A DNA stretch of 64,000 bases from Leucobacter soli (GTDB taxonomy: Bacteria > Actinomycetota > Actinomycetes > Actinomycetales > Microbacteriaceae): contig NZ_CAJVAP010000010.1 in the NCBI RefSeq assembly GCF_910593785.1, positions 46,525-110,524 on the forward strand. The letters run 5' to 3'. The position numbers and the translations under genes were made by a program. The notes under the pieces are model-generated. The model did not search any database. It saw nothing but the letters and a program-made list of their open reading frames with translations, and was not told the DNA's origin. Positions 1 through 7,523 of this stretch are shown in pieces (the stretch's first letter is position 1; each line of letters opens with the position of its first letter).

Positions 1-1
1 C

Positions 2-1108
2 GAGCAGCAGGTCGATCTGCTCCTGATCTCGTCGCCCGAGGCGATCGCCTGGCTGTGCGGTCACGCGCTCAGGTGGAACAAGGGCCAGTCGCCCTCCGAC
101 TGGCCCGCGCTCCAGACCCTGGTGCTGCGTCACGACAGCGACCGGCTCGTGCTGTTCGAGACGAACGGGCATGAAGAGATGATCGAGATGCACTCGGTCG
201 TCACCGATGCGCGCATCTACCCGGAGCGCGATGTCGAGGAGGCGCTGGACTTCATCGTCGGCGAGCTTCGGAGCGAGGGCTGGCTCAACGGTCGTGTCGG
301 CGTCGAGCAGTGGAGCTACATCCCCAACCGCTACGTCGGGGGGCGCTTCGAGGCGAGGCTCAGAGAGGCGGGCTGCGAGATCGTCGACGTCAGCCTCCCG
401 GTGCGGGCTCTTCGGCGTGTGAAGTCCGCGCAGGAGCTGCAGTACATCGAGAAGGCCGCCGCGATCTGCGATGCCGGCCTGATCGCCGTGCGCGACGTGC
501 TGCAGCCCGGCATGACCGAACTCGAGGTCTGGAGCGAGATGCTGCGCGGCATGGTCGCCGCGGGGGGAGAACCCGCGGCGCTGCACGAGTCGGTGGTGGT
601 GGGCCCCATCGAGCAGGGTCATGCCTTCTCGACGCGCCGAGAGATCAAGCGGGGGGACTACGTCTGGGTGGATCCCTGCGGAGTCTACAATCATTACCAC
701 GCGAACGTCGCCGCAACGTTCTTCGTCGGCGAGGCTCCCGAGGAGGCGCTCGAGATCAGCGCGATCCAGGCCGGTGCATACGAGTTGCTGTGCCAGACTG
801 CGCGCGTCGGCACGCCCATCCGCGAGACGAACCGTGTGCTGAAGGAATACTACGAAGACGCCGGCACGTGGGGGCTCCACAATTGGACCGGCGGGTACGA
901 GCTCGGGCTCAGCTTTCCGCCGGACTGGGTGGGAGAGTTCCAGTACACGATCGGTGAAGAGGACGTCGAGGGAGTGTTCCTTGCAGACACCGTCACCAAC
1001 TTCGAGAGCGTGGTGAACTTCATCATGATCGACACCGTCGTCTACCAGGAGAGCGGAACGCGCACCCTGTCCTCGCTGCCGCACGGCGTCACCGTCGTTC
1101 CCGTCTGA
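2..1108 (+). CDS. M24 family creatinase/prolidase-like protein (5' partial)
   Basis: The frame is open from base 2, so the gene begins outside the window; 368 residues are visible. The first ~100 residues are the N-terminal creatinase domain and the rest is the pita-bread M24 fold. The metal-ligand positions of true aminopeptidases look largely replaced: the first Asp survives in VWVDPCG, the second is Asn in HANVAATF, and the usual GHGxG histidine stretch reads GGYELGL. That resembles creatinase- or lyase-type members that do not work as metallopeptidases. It lies 25 bp before an ABC importer operon, so a role in breaking an imported N-methyl or amino-acid-like compound is plausible. The substrate is not known. 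Confidence 0.8.
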   Translation, partial: EQQVDLLLISSPEAIAWLCGHALRWNKGQSPSDWPALQTLVLRHDSDRLVLFETNGHEEMIEMHSVVTDARIYPERDVEEALDFIVGELRSEGWLNGRVGVEQWSYIPNRYVGGRFEARLREAGCEIVDVSLPVRALRRVKSAQELQYIEKAAAICDAGLIAVRDVLQPGMTELEVWSEMLRGMVAAGGEPAALHESVVVGPIEQGHAFSTRREIKRGDYVWVDPCGVYNHYHANVAATFFVGEAPEEALEISAIQAGAYELLCQTARVGTPIRETNRVLKEYYEDAGTWGLHNWTGGYELGLSFPPDWVGEFQYTIGEEDVEGVFLADTVTNFESVVNFIMIDTVVYQESGTRTLSSLPHGVTVVPV

Positions 1109-1133
1109 ACCGAGCCCGGCACCAGGAGAGCAG

Positions 1134-2258
1134 ATGAGCACCATTCGCGCCAGCGGCCCCGCCATCGAGGCGGTCGCCGCGACGAAGACGTACAAAGGGT
1201 CTGATCGCCCTGCCATCGACGCGGTCGATCTCGCGATCGGCGAAGGGGAGTTCTTCTCGATCCTCGGGCCCTCCGGGTGCGGCAAGACGACGTTGCTGCG
1301 CTCGATCGCGGGGTTCGAGACCCTCACGTCGGGCAGTATTCTGCTGCACGGGAGCAATGTCACGACGACGCCCCCGAACAAGCGCGATGTGAACCTGGTG
1401 TTCCAGCAGTACGCGCTCTTCGCCCACTTGAGCGTGGCCGAGAACATCGCATTCGGGCTGAAGCGGCGCAAGCTGCCGAAGGCCGAGATCGTCAGCCGCG
1501 TCGCCGAGATCGTCGACCTCGTCGAGCTGGCGGGCAAGGAGCACCAGAAGCCCCGCGAGCTCTCCGGCGGGCAGCAGCAGCGAGTGGCACTGGCCAGGGC
1601 GCTCGTCAACCGGCCGCGCGCGCTGCTGCTCGACGAGCCCCTTGCCGCGCTCGATCTCAAGCTGCGGCAGACCATGCAGAGCGAACTCAAGCGGATTCAA
1701 CGAGAGGTCGGCATCACCTTCGTCTTCGTCACGCACGATCAGAACGAGGCGATGGCGCTCTCCGATCGGGCTGCCGTGATGAATCTCGGGCGCGTCGAGC
1801 AGCTCGCGTCTCCGACCGAGCTGTACGAGCGCCCGCAGACGGCGTTCGTCGCGAACTTTCTCGGCAACTCCGCGCTGCTCGATGCGACGGTTTCCGAGGG
1901 AGAGACGGGTCTGCTCGCCCTGCCCGACGGCACGCGCGTGCCCGCCGGGCCCGCCGCCTCAGCGGGTCGCGCGCTCCAACTCGTGCTTCGCGCGGAACGG
2001 CTCGTACTCACCGCGCCGGGGACAGAGTCGCGCCACGGCTTCGGCGTCCCCGCGGTCGTCACCGAGTTTGAGTTCCTCGGCTCCGTCTGCCATTGGCGAC
2101 TTCTGCTGTCCGATGGTACGAAGCTCGGCGCCACGGCACCGAGCGCCGCGATCGTCGAAGGCGATCGCTTCCTCCCCGGAGACCGCGTGAACGTCTCGTG
2201 GGATCCGGCGACCACCGCTGTACTGGCAACCTCACCAACCATTGAAGGAGCATCATGA
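1134..2258 (+). CDS. Spermidine/putrescine-type ABC transporter ATP-binding protein (PotA-like)
   Basis: This 374-residue ATPase energises the importer encoded by the next three genes. Walker A (GPSGCGKTT) lies at residues 45-53, the signature [15 protein letters not shown] near 143, and Walker B LLLDEP near 163. A C-terminal TOBE-like regulatory domain follows from about residue 240. The start codon follows a GGAGAG ribosome site. The stop overlaps the binding-protein start by 4 bp (ATGA), so the genes are translationally coupled. The family imports polyamines, but related systems carry other cationic or amino-acid-derived solutes, and the M24 neighbour argues for something other than simple polyamine uptake. 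Confidence 0.93.
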   Translation: MSTIRASGPAIEAVAATKTYKGSDRPAIDAVDLAIGEGEFFSILGPSGCGKTTLLRSIAGFETLTSGSILLHGSNVTTTPPNKRDVNLVFQQYALFAHLSVAENIAFGLKRRKLPKAEIVSRVAEIVDLVELAGKEHQKPRELSGGQQQRVALARALVNRPRALLLDEPLAALDLKLRQTMQSELKRIQREVGITFVFVTHDQNEAMALSDRAAVMNLGRVEQLASPTELYERPQTAFVANFLGNSALLDATVSEGETGLLALPDGTRVPAGPAASAGRALQLVLRAERLVLTAPGTESRHGFGVPAVVTEFEFLGSVCHWRLLLSDGTKLGATAPSAAIVEGDRFLPGDRVNVSWDPATTAVLATSPTIEGAS

Positions 2259-3424
2259 CCGTCATGCCCCCCACCGGCCGTTCGTTCGGTCAGCAGAGCC
2301 GACGAGGATTCCTCGGCATGATCGGGATCGGGGCCGCGGCCTCGCTCGCGGCCTGCGCGCCGACCAATTCGAACGGCGGCTCGACCCCGTCGGGCGCCGA
2401 GGTGACCTCGGCCGAGATCGACGGCGACCTCAACCTGTTCTCATGGGCGCAATACGTTCCCGACGAAGTGATCGCCGGCTTCGAGAAGGAGTACGGCGTC
2501 AAGGTGAACATCACCAACTTCTCGACTGTCGACGAGATGATGACGAAGCTCGCGACGAATCAGCCCTACGACCTGACGTTCGCTCCGAGCGAGCGCATCA
2601 AGCTGATGGCTGAGGGCGGGCTGATCCAGCGGCTCGACCACGACCTGCTCGAGAACTATGGCGAGGTGCTGCCCCAGTTCGTGGTACCGCCTTACAACCC
2701 CGGTGATGACGCGGCGAACGAGTTCATCGCGCCCTTCGTGGGGACTCCGTACGCGACCGGTTCGGTCGGCCTGGCCTGGCGAAACGACATCATCACCGGC
2801 ATGACGGGGAGCCTCAACGACCTGTGGACCCAGGCCGATGCGGCAAGCGGGCACCTCTACTTGTGGGACGACATGACGCTGACGCTGTCGCTGGTGCTGC
2901 GGGCGATCGGTCATGCCCCGCAGGATGCGGGGCAGGCCGAACTCGATGAGGCGCTCGCGGCGATCAAGGAGCTCAGGCCGAACCTGGGTGGCTGGTCGGG
3001 GATCTCCGAAGAGATGATCACCTCGGGCCAGGCCTGGCTGACGCCGATCTACGCGGCCAATCTGTTCATGGCGCTGCAGAGTCTCGACAACGCCGAGCAG
3101 TGGTCGTTCCAGAACAACACCGAGAGTGCGCTGTTCAACGCCGACAACCTGGTGATCCCCGCGACCGCGGAGCACACGGGCACCGCAGTGAAGTTCATCG
3201 ACTGGGTGCTCGCGCCCGAGAACATGGAGCAGGTCGTCAACTGGATCGCGTATCCGATCCCGACGACGACGGGCATGGCGACCTACAACGAGCTCATCGC
3301 CGATGTGCCGTGGATTGGCATCGACGAAGCGATCTTCGCCGATTCGGAGCAGTGGGTCGCGCCGGTCTCCGACGAGGCGCTGCCGCTATGGCGTCAGACC
3401 TGGAGCCAGGCGAAGGCTGGATAA
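2255..3424 (+). CDS. Spermidine/putrescine-type extracellular solute-binding lipoprotein (PotD-like)
   Basis: This 389-residue protein captures substrate outside the membrane. The N-terminus has a twin-arginine motif (SRRGFLG), a hydrophobic stretch and a lipobox (LAAC, Cys about residue 33), so it is probably Tat-exported and lipid-anchored. The mature part carries the type-2 periplasmic-binding fold typical of PotD, with the opening NLFSWAQYVPDEVIAGFEKE. It overlaps the ATPase gene by 4 bp and is followed 8 bp later by the first permease. Substrate specificity cannot be set by eye. Confidence 0.92.
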   Translation: MTVMPPTGRSFGQQSRRGFLGMIGIGAAASLAACAPTNSNGGSTPSGAEVTSAEIDGDLNLFSWAQYVPDEVIAGFEKEYGVKVNITNFSTVDEMMTKLATNQPYDLTFAPSERIKLMAEGGLIQRLDHDLLENYGEVLPQFVVPPYNPGDDAANEFIAPFVGTPYATGSVGLAWRNDIITGMTGSLNDLWTQADAASGHLYLWDDMTLTLSLVLRAIGHAPQDAGQAELDEALAAIKELRPNLGGWSGISEEMITSGQAWLTPIYAANLFMALQSLDNAEQWSFQNNTESALFNADNLVIPATAEHTGTAVKFIDWVLAPENMEQVVNWIAYPIPTTTGMATYNELIADVPWIGIDEAIFADSEQWVAPVSDEALPLWRQTWSQAKAG

Positions 3425-3432
3425 GGAAGACG

Positions 3433-4302
3433 ATGGAACGATCACGATCGAGCTGGTTCTGGCGAGCGCTCTCCTGGCCGGGGGCGGTGTGGCTGCTGGT
3501 CCTCTTCGTCGGCCCGCTGGTCCTGATGCTGGCCATCGCGCTGTCGCAGACCGACATCGTTGGGAGACCGCTGCTCGGTTCGTGGTCGTTGACGTCGTTC
3601 GGACAGCTGTTCCAGCCGCATGTGCTGCCGATCCTCGGGCGCACGCTCATCTACGCGCTGACGATCGTCGGCGTCTGCCTGGTGCTTGGATACGCCGTCG
3701 CGTACACGGTGTCGAGGTACGGCGGCAGAGCCAAGAACCTCTTGCTGCTGCTGCTGATGCTGCCGTGGCTCGTCGACTACCTGATCCGCATCTACGCACT
3801 GCTGCAGCTGCTGAGCTCGGAGGGGGTGATCGTCTCGGTGCTGAGGGGCACGGGCCTCATCGACGCGCAGCAGCAGGTGCAGCTTCTGGGCACGCCGTTC
3901 GCCGTCATCGTCGGTCTCGTATACGCACTGCTGCCGTTCATGACGCTGCCGATCTACGTGGCGATCGAGGGCGTCGACACGCGGCTGGTCGAAGCCTGCC
4001 GCGACCTCTACGGCACGGGCACCGATGCGTTCCTGCGAGTGGTCCTTCCGGCCTCGCTGCCCGGGGTTATCTCGGGGGCGACTCTGGTGTTCCTCTTGTC
4101 ATTCGGCGATTTCGCGACGGCGAGGATCCTCGGCGGCCCGGATCAGTACCTGATCGGCAATTTCATCCAGGATCAGTTCAGCGGCGTCGGTGCGCTCCCG
4201 CTCGGCGCTGCCGCGAGCATCTTCGTGCTCGTCATCGTCATGGTCGTGCTCGGCACGTTCACCTGGCTGAGCGACCGGCTTCGTAGGAGGTACGCGGCAT
4301 GA
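3433..4302 (+). CDS. ABC transporter permease (PotB-like)
   Basis: A 289-residue inner-membrane permease with about six transmembrane segments and the binding-protein-dependent permease EAA-type loop (VEACRDLYGTGTDAFLRVVLP). The ATG at 3433 is chosen because GGAAGA lies just before it; the reading frame stays open well upstream, into the binding-protein gene, but without a credible start. It forms the membrane channel together with the next gene, which it overlaps by 4 bp. Confidence 0.9.
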   Translation: MERSRSSWFWRALSWPGAVWLLVLFVGPLVLMLAIALSQTDIVGRPLLGSWSLTSFGQLFQPHVLPILGRTLIYALTIVGVCLVLGYAVAYTVSRYGGRAKNLLLLLLMLPWLVDYLIRIYALLQLLSSEGVIVSVLRGTGLIDAQQQVQLLGTPFAVIVGLVYALLPFMTLPIYVAIEGVDTRLVEACRDLYGTGTDAFLRVVLPASLPGVISGATLVFLLSFGDFATARILGGPDQYLIGNFIQDQFSGVGALPLGAAASIFVLVIVMVVLGTFTWLSDRLRRRYAA

Positions 4303-5129
4303 ACAACGAACGCCCCAGCTGGCAGCGCAGAGCGGTCGTGCTGCCCGTCGTCACGGCCCTCGTCCTCGCGTTCCAGCTCGCTCCCATCGTGTTCGTGGTG
4401 ATTTTCTCGTTCAACGAGGGCAGGTCTATCGGATCGTTCACCACCTGGAGCGTGCGGTGGTACGAGTCGCTGTTCGCGAACGAGTCGCTGCTCGAGTCGC
4501 TGTGGCTGAGCACATGGGTAGCGTTCGTCGTCGCAGTGATCGCGACATTCGTCGGTACGGCCCTCGCTCTCGCCCTGTCGCGGTTGCGGCGCGCCGAAGC
4601 CGCGGTGCCCGGGGGGCTTCTCGGCCTCGTCTTCGTCACTCCAGAGATCGCACTCGGCGTCTCGCTCCTGCTGTTGTTCTCGACGGCCGGTCTCACGCTT
4701 TCTCCCGTGACGATCATCGTGGGGCACGTCACCTTCTGCATCGCCTACGTCGCCTTCGTGGTGCGCGCGAGGCTCGAGACGCTGCGGCCCGACGTCGAGG
4801 AGGCGGCGCGAGATCTGGGGGCGACCCTGTTCGGCGTCGTCAGGCTGGTGATCCTTCCGCAGATCGCACCGGCCGCTATCGTGGCGTTCGCACTCGCCTT
4901 CCTGCTCTCGTTCGACGATTTCGTGGTTTCGTTCTTCGCGTCGGGTGTCGACATCTCGCCGTTGCCGGTCTACATCTACGGCATGCTCCGGCTGGGCGTG
5001 ACCCCTGAGATCAATGCGATCGGAACGATCATGATCGCCGCTGCACTGCTGCTGGGCGTGATTGGGTTCGTCGTCGCCCTGCGGCGCGGCATCGTCAAGC
5101 AGATGACGGGTGCCGCCCAGGGCGACTGA
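4299..5129 (+). CDS. ABC transporter permease (PotC-like)
   Basis: A 276-residue second permease of the polyamine-type importer, with about six membrane segments and the EAA loop (VEEAARDLGATLFGVVRLVILP). It is translationally coupled to the preceding permease (ATGA overlap). It is the last gene of the operon; a short inverted repeat sits over its stop codon. Confidence 0.9.
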   Translation: MNNERPSWQRRAVVLPVVTALVLAFQLAPIVFVVIFSFNEGRSIGSFTTWSVRWYESLFANESLLESLWLSTWVAFVVAVIATFVGTALALALSRLRRAEAAVPGGLLGLVFVTPEIALGVSLLLLFSTAGLTLSPVTIIVGHVTFCIAYVAFVVRARLETLRPDVEEAARDLGATLFGVVRLVILPQIAPAAIVAFALAFLLSFDDFVVSFFASGVDISPLPVYIYGMLRLGVTPEINAIGTIMIAAALLLGVIGFVVALRRGIVKQMTGAAQGD

Positions 5130-5147
5130 GGTCGCCCGTGTCACGGG
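5120..5147 (+). terminator. Possible terminator hairpins at end of ABC operon
   Basis: GGGCGAC (5120-5126) pairs with GTCGCCC (5131-5137) around a 4-nt loop, and CCCGTG-TCACGGG overlaps it. There is no T-tract, so this is only a weak candidate. Confidence 0.35.
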
Positions 5148-5487
5148 TTCCGTGGCATCCACCGCGCCGCCGTCTTCATCGTGACGGTGAACGCTGACGA
5201 TCGAAGGGGGCCGAGCTGAAGATTCGAGAACCGCGCAGCTCTCGAGGAACATCTGAAGCGATCCGGCCGGCTCGCGCACCCGTCCGATCCGTCTGCCGCG
5301 GCGAATAGGCGGGAGACGGGCCAGATGCTCGGCCAACTGAGCTACAGTTCCACCCGCTAATCTACCGTGCTTCGCACCATGCTCCCTGCACGGGGCCGAA
5401 CGGAGTCGGCGGTAGACTCGCCTCGCTGGGGCGCGAGGCCTCGGAAGGACCGGGAGCACAGGTCCGGAGCCGGAAGGGGGTGGCCGC
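5130..5487. other. Intergenic region without a gene
   Basis: 358 bp with no convincing coding frame. A stretch at 5327-5344 resembles a tRNA D-arm on the minus strand, but no anticodon or T-arm follows. The bases just before 5488 carry a purine-rich ribosome site (GGAAGGGGGT) for the next gene. Confidence 0.6.
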
Positions 5488-6105
5488 ATGCCGCGCGAAC
5501 ACCAGCGCCCCGTGCTGCAGCCCACGGCGACGTTCGACTGGATCATCGGTTCCGATGAGCCCGGCGCCGCCCACCGTCTCGCGCAGGAGACCTCGTGGGC
5601 GCTCCTGGACCGCGTGCGGGGCACGGCGCGTGCCGTTCCGGGCGGCGCGGGCGCGGGAGACCCGGTTGCGGCCGATGCAGGATCCGGCGCCGACCCCGAG
5701 ATCGTCGACCGCGTCGTCCGCCTCGCCGCAGGCCCCGGCATCGACGACATCACAGAACTCTGGGCGAGCGCCGGCCCGCACTCGCTCGCCGGTCTGCTCT
5801 GGCGCATCTACCTGCTGCACCGCGTCGCGGAGAACGATCCGGAGGGCACGGCCGAACTGGTCCGCATCGGCCGGTCGACCGCGCCGACGATCCACCCCGT
5901 CGTCGCGGGCGTGGCCGAGCCCGTCAACCCGCAGTCGATCGCTGCGCTCTGCGACGCGATCCTTCGCGGCGTCTTCACCGGCGACCTCTCGATCGCCCTC
6001 GAACGCGCGTCGAGCTACTGCCGCATCATGTCGCTCGGCGCCGCCGCGCTCGCCGACGACCGCGACGTCGTGGACGAGGCGCACGCGGCGCAGTTGACCA
6101 CCTGA
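5488..6105 (+). CDS. Conserved hypothetical protein, probably shortened by an in-frame stop
   Basis: 205 residues, no signal peptide or membrane segment, mainly helical. I do not recognise a catalytic motif; similar proteins of unknown role occur in Microbacteriaceae. The reading frame continues past the TGA at 6103 for another 23 high-GC codons (beginning ALRYAGFADELHAGARRW) to a second TGA at 6175, which is also the first base triplet of the adjoining IS3 element. CGA to TGA is a single transition, so this is likely a mutated or decaying gene whose natural product ran to about 6177. Confidence 0.65.
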   Translation: MPREHQRPVLQPTATFDWIIGSDEPGAAHRLAQETSWALLDRVRGTARAVPGGAGAGDPVAADAGSGADPEIVDRVVRLAAGPGIDDITELWASAGPHSLAGLLWRIYLLHRVAENDPEGTAELVRIGRSTAPTIHPVVAGVAEPVNPQSIAALCDAILRGVFTGDLSIALERASSYCRIMSLGAAALADDRDVVDEAHAAQLTT

Positions 6106-6169
6106 GCGCTGCGCTACGCCGGCTTCGCCGACGAACTGCACGCCGGGGCCCGCCGCTGGCGCGACGGCA

Positions 6170-6222
6170 GGGTCTGATGCCCGTTTAGGTGACAGTTTGA
6201 CCTGCCCTACAGTTTGGTTACC
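6170..6222 (+). repeat. IS3 element terminal inverted repeat, left
   Basis: It pairs with 7445-7497 on the opposite strand with four mismatches. The outer TGATGC lies at 6175-6180. Confidence 0.88.
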
Positions 6223-6239
6223 CACCACTGTGGCGAGGA

Positions 6240-7100
6240 TCAAGCTGGAACGAGCGTCCTCTCGTAGGCTACCTCGACCTCGATCGGGGTGCGATACCCG
6301 ACCCCTGAATGTCGTCGCTTCCGGTTGTGGAACACCTCGATGTACTCGAACATTGCGTTCGCGAGCTCGACTCTCGTTGACCATCGCTGCCGGTCAAGCA
6401 GCTCGATCTGCATCGAGGACCAGAACGACTCCATCATCGCGTTATCAAGCCCATCACCGATCGATCCGAACGAAGGCATCAGCCCTGCCTCACGAATCTT
6501 GTTCGTGAATGCCCAAGAGGTGAATTGCACGCCATGGTCCGCGTGCACCACTCCACCAGGGGAAGGCTGTCGATTCTTCAACGCCATATCGAGCGCGTTC
6601 ACGACAAGGTTCGAATCCTGCACCGTGTCGATCGACCATCCCACGATCTTTCTGCTGAACGTGTCCATCACGCAGCAACACAACACCTTGCCTTCCTTCG
6701 TGCGATGTTCAGTGATATCTGTAACCCATAGTTCGTTCGGTGACAGGCGATGGAACTTCCGATTCACGAGATCATCCGCCGTGACCACACCCCGCAGTTT
6801 CTTCACCTTCGCTGGCCCTGGCAGCCCGCGAATGCCCGCGAGACTCATGAGCACCGCGACGAGACGTTCACTCACCACCACACCCATCCCCATCGTGAGT
6901 TCGGCGTGGATCCGCCTGGACCCGTAGGTCCTTCGTGACGCTTCATGCACCTCTCGAATCAAACCAGTCAACCACTGCCTGCGCATCTGCGTACGCGACA
7001 GCGGGCGGGCCCGATACCGGTAGTAGCCCGGCGAAGATACCCCGAGCACACGGCAGCACATCTTCACTGAGAACCCGGCGTCGACCAGGGCGTCGATCAC
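6240..7100 (-). CDS. IS3-family transposase OrfB (DDE integrase domain)
   Basis: 286 residues with an N-terminal HTH_21-like region and a retroviral-type integrase core. The DDE triad is visible as Asp128 (WVTDIT), Asp188 (HADHG) and Glu224 (NAMMESFW), with the DD(35)E spacing of the family. It appears intact. A GTG start overlaps the orfA stop by 4 bp, but expression as an OrfAB fusion by -1 frameshift on an upstream C CCA AAA heptamer is also likely. Confidence 0.93.
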   Translation of the reverse strand: MIDALVDAGFSVKMCCRVLGVSSPGYYRYRARPLSRTQMRRQWLTGLIREVHEASRRTYGSRRIHAELTMGMGVVVSERLVAVLMSLAGIRGLPGPAKVKKLRGVVTADDLVNRKFHRLSPNELWVTDITEHRTKEGKVLCCCVMDTFSRKIVGWSIDTVQDSNLVVNALDMALKNRQPSPGGVVHADHGVQFTSWAFTNKIREAGLMPSFGSIGDGLDNAMMESFWSSMQIELLDRQRWSTRVELANAMFEYIEVFHNRKRRHSGVGYRTPIEVEVAYERTLVPA

Positions 7101-7393
7101 CGGGTGGATCCTTTTGGGTGCGGGGCATCCTCCCCGAGGAGCTTTGCGGCCCGTTTCACGATCTCGAGTTCTTGTTCGAGCTCGTGGATGCGTTTCCTCG
7201 CGCGAGTGAGCTCCACACTCTCCGAGGTACTGATGCCGGGGACCTCACCGCGGTCGATGCGGTCTTGCCGCACCCACCGGTGAAGACCCCCAGCGCTGAT
7301 GCCGAGGTCTTCAGCAACATGTTTTACCGGCTTGCCAGAACGAACGAGCGCGACTGCACGCTGCCGGAACTCTCCGGGATACTGCTTGGGCAT
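7097..7393 (-). CDS. IS3-family transposase OrfA
   Basis: 98 residues from ATG 7393 (MPKQYPGEF). It carries a helix-turn-helix (about residues 10-45) and a C-terminal leucine-zipper-like coiled coil (RARKRIHELEQELEIVKRAAK). The final codons hold the heptamer C CCA AAA in the zero frame at 7112-7118; slipping back one base there enters the orfB frame without meeting a stop. OrfA binds the element ends, and the OrfAB fusion performs strand transfer. Confidence 0.9.
   Translation of the reverse strand: MPKQYPGEFRQRAVALVRSGKPVKHVAEDLGISAGGLHRWVRQDRIDRGEVPGISTSESVELTRARKRIHELEQELEIVKRAAKLLGEDAPHPKGSTR
7112..7118 (-). promoter_or_regulatory. Candidate -1 ribosomal frameshift heptamer (C CCA AAA)
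   Basis: It fits the X XXY YYZ pattern exactly in the orfA frame. It is followed by GG, and the overlapping orfB frame is open across it. It would make the OrfAB transposase. Confidence 0.55.
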
Positions 7394-7444
7394 AAGAACG
7401 AGCCTTTCAGAAGCGAAACGAACTCGATACTCACCGATGGAAAA

Positions 7445-7497
7445 GGTAACCAAACCGTAGGGCAGGTCAGAATGTCACCTAAACGTGCATCAGACCC
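7445..7497 (-). repeat. IS3 element terminal inverted repeat, right
   Basis: Partner of 6170-6222. Only about 26 bp separate it from the left end of the IS256-family element. Confidence 0.88.
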
Positions 7498-7523
7498 CGT
7501 GGACCGGGAGACCTGGATGGGAG

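Larger units (their letters stand above)
6170..7497. mobile_element. IS3-family insertion sequence
   Basis: About 1.33 kb with orfA and orfB on the minus strand. The ends form a 53-bp imperfect inverted repeat (6170-6222 against 7445-7497, 49 of 53 matching), containing TGATGC...GCATCA. If the element is taken to start with TG and end with CA, as is usual in IS3, it spans 6175-7492. No direct target duplication is visible on the two flanks, suggesting later rearrangement. Confidence 0.9.

Noticed and set aside
5327..5344. tRNA D-arm-like sequence (GTAGCTCAG...GAGC on the minus strand)
   Set aside because: No anticodon arm, T-arm or matching acceptor follows; probably chance or a very short relic.
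4173..5807. 544-residue minus-strand frame opposite the PotC-like gene
   Set aside because: Low-complexity Arg/Glu/His-rich shadow of a well-supported permease gene.
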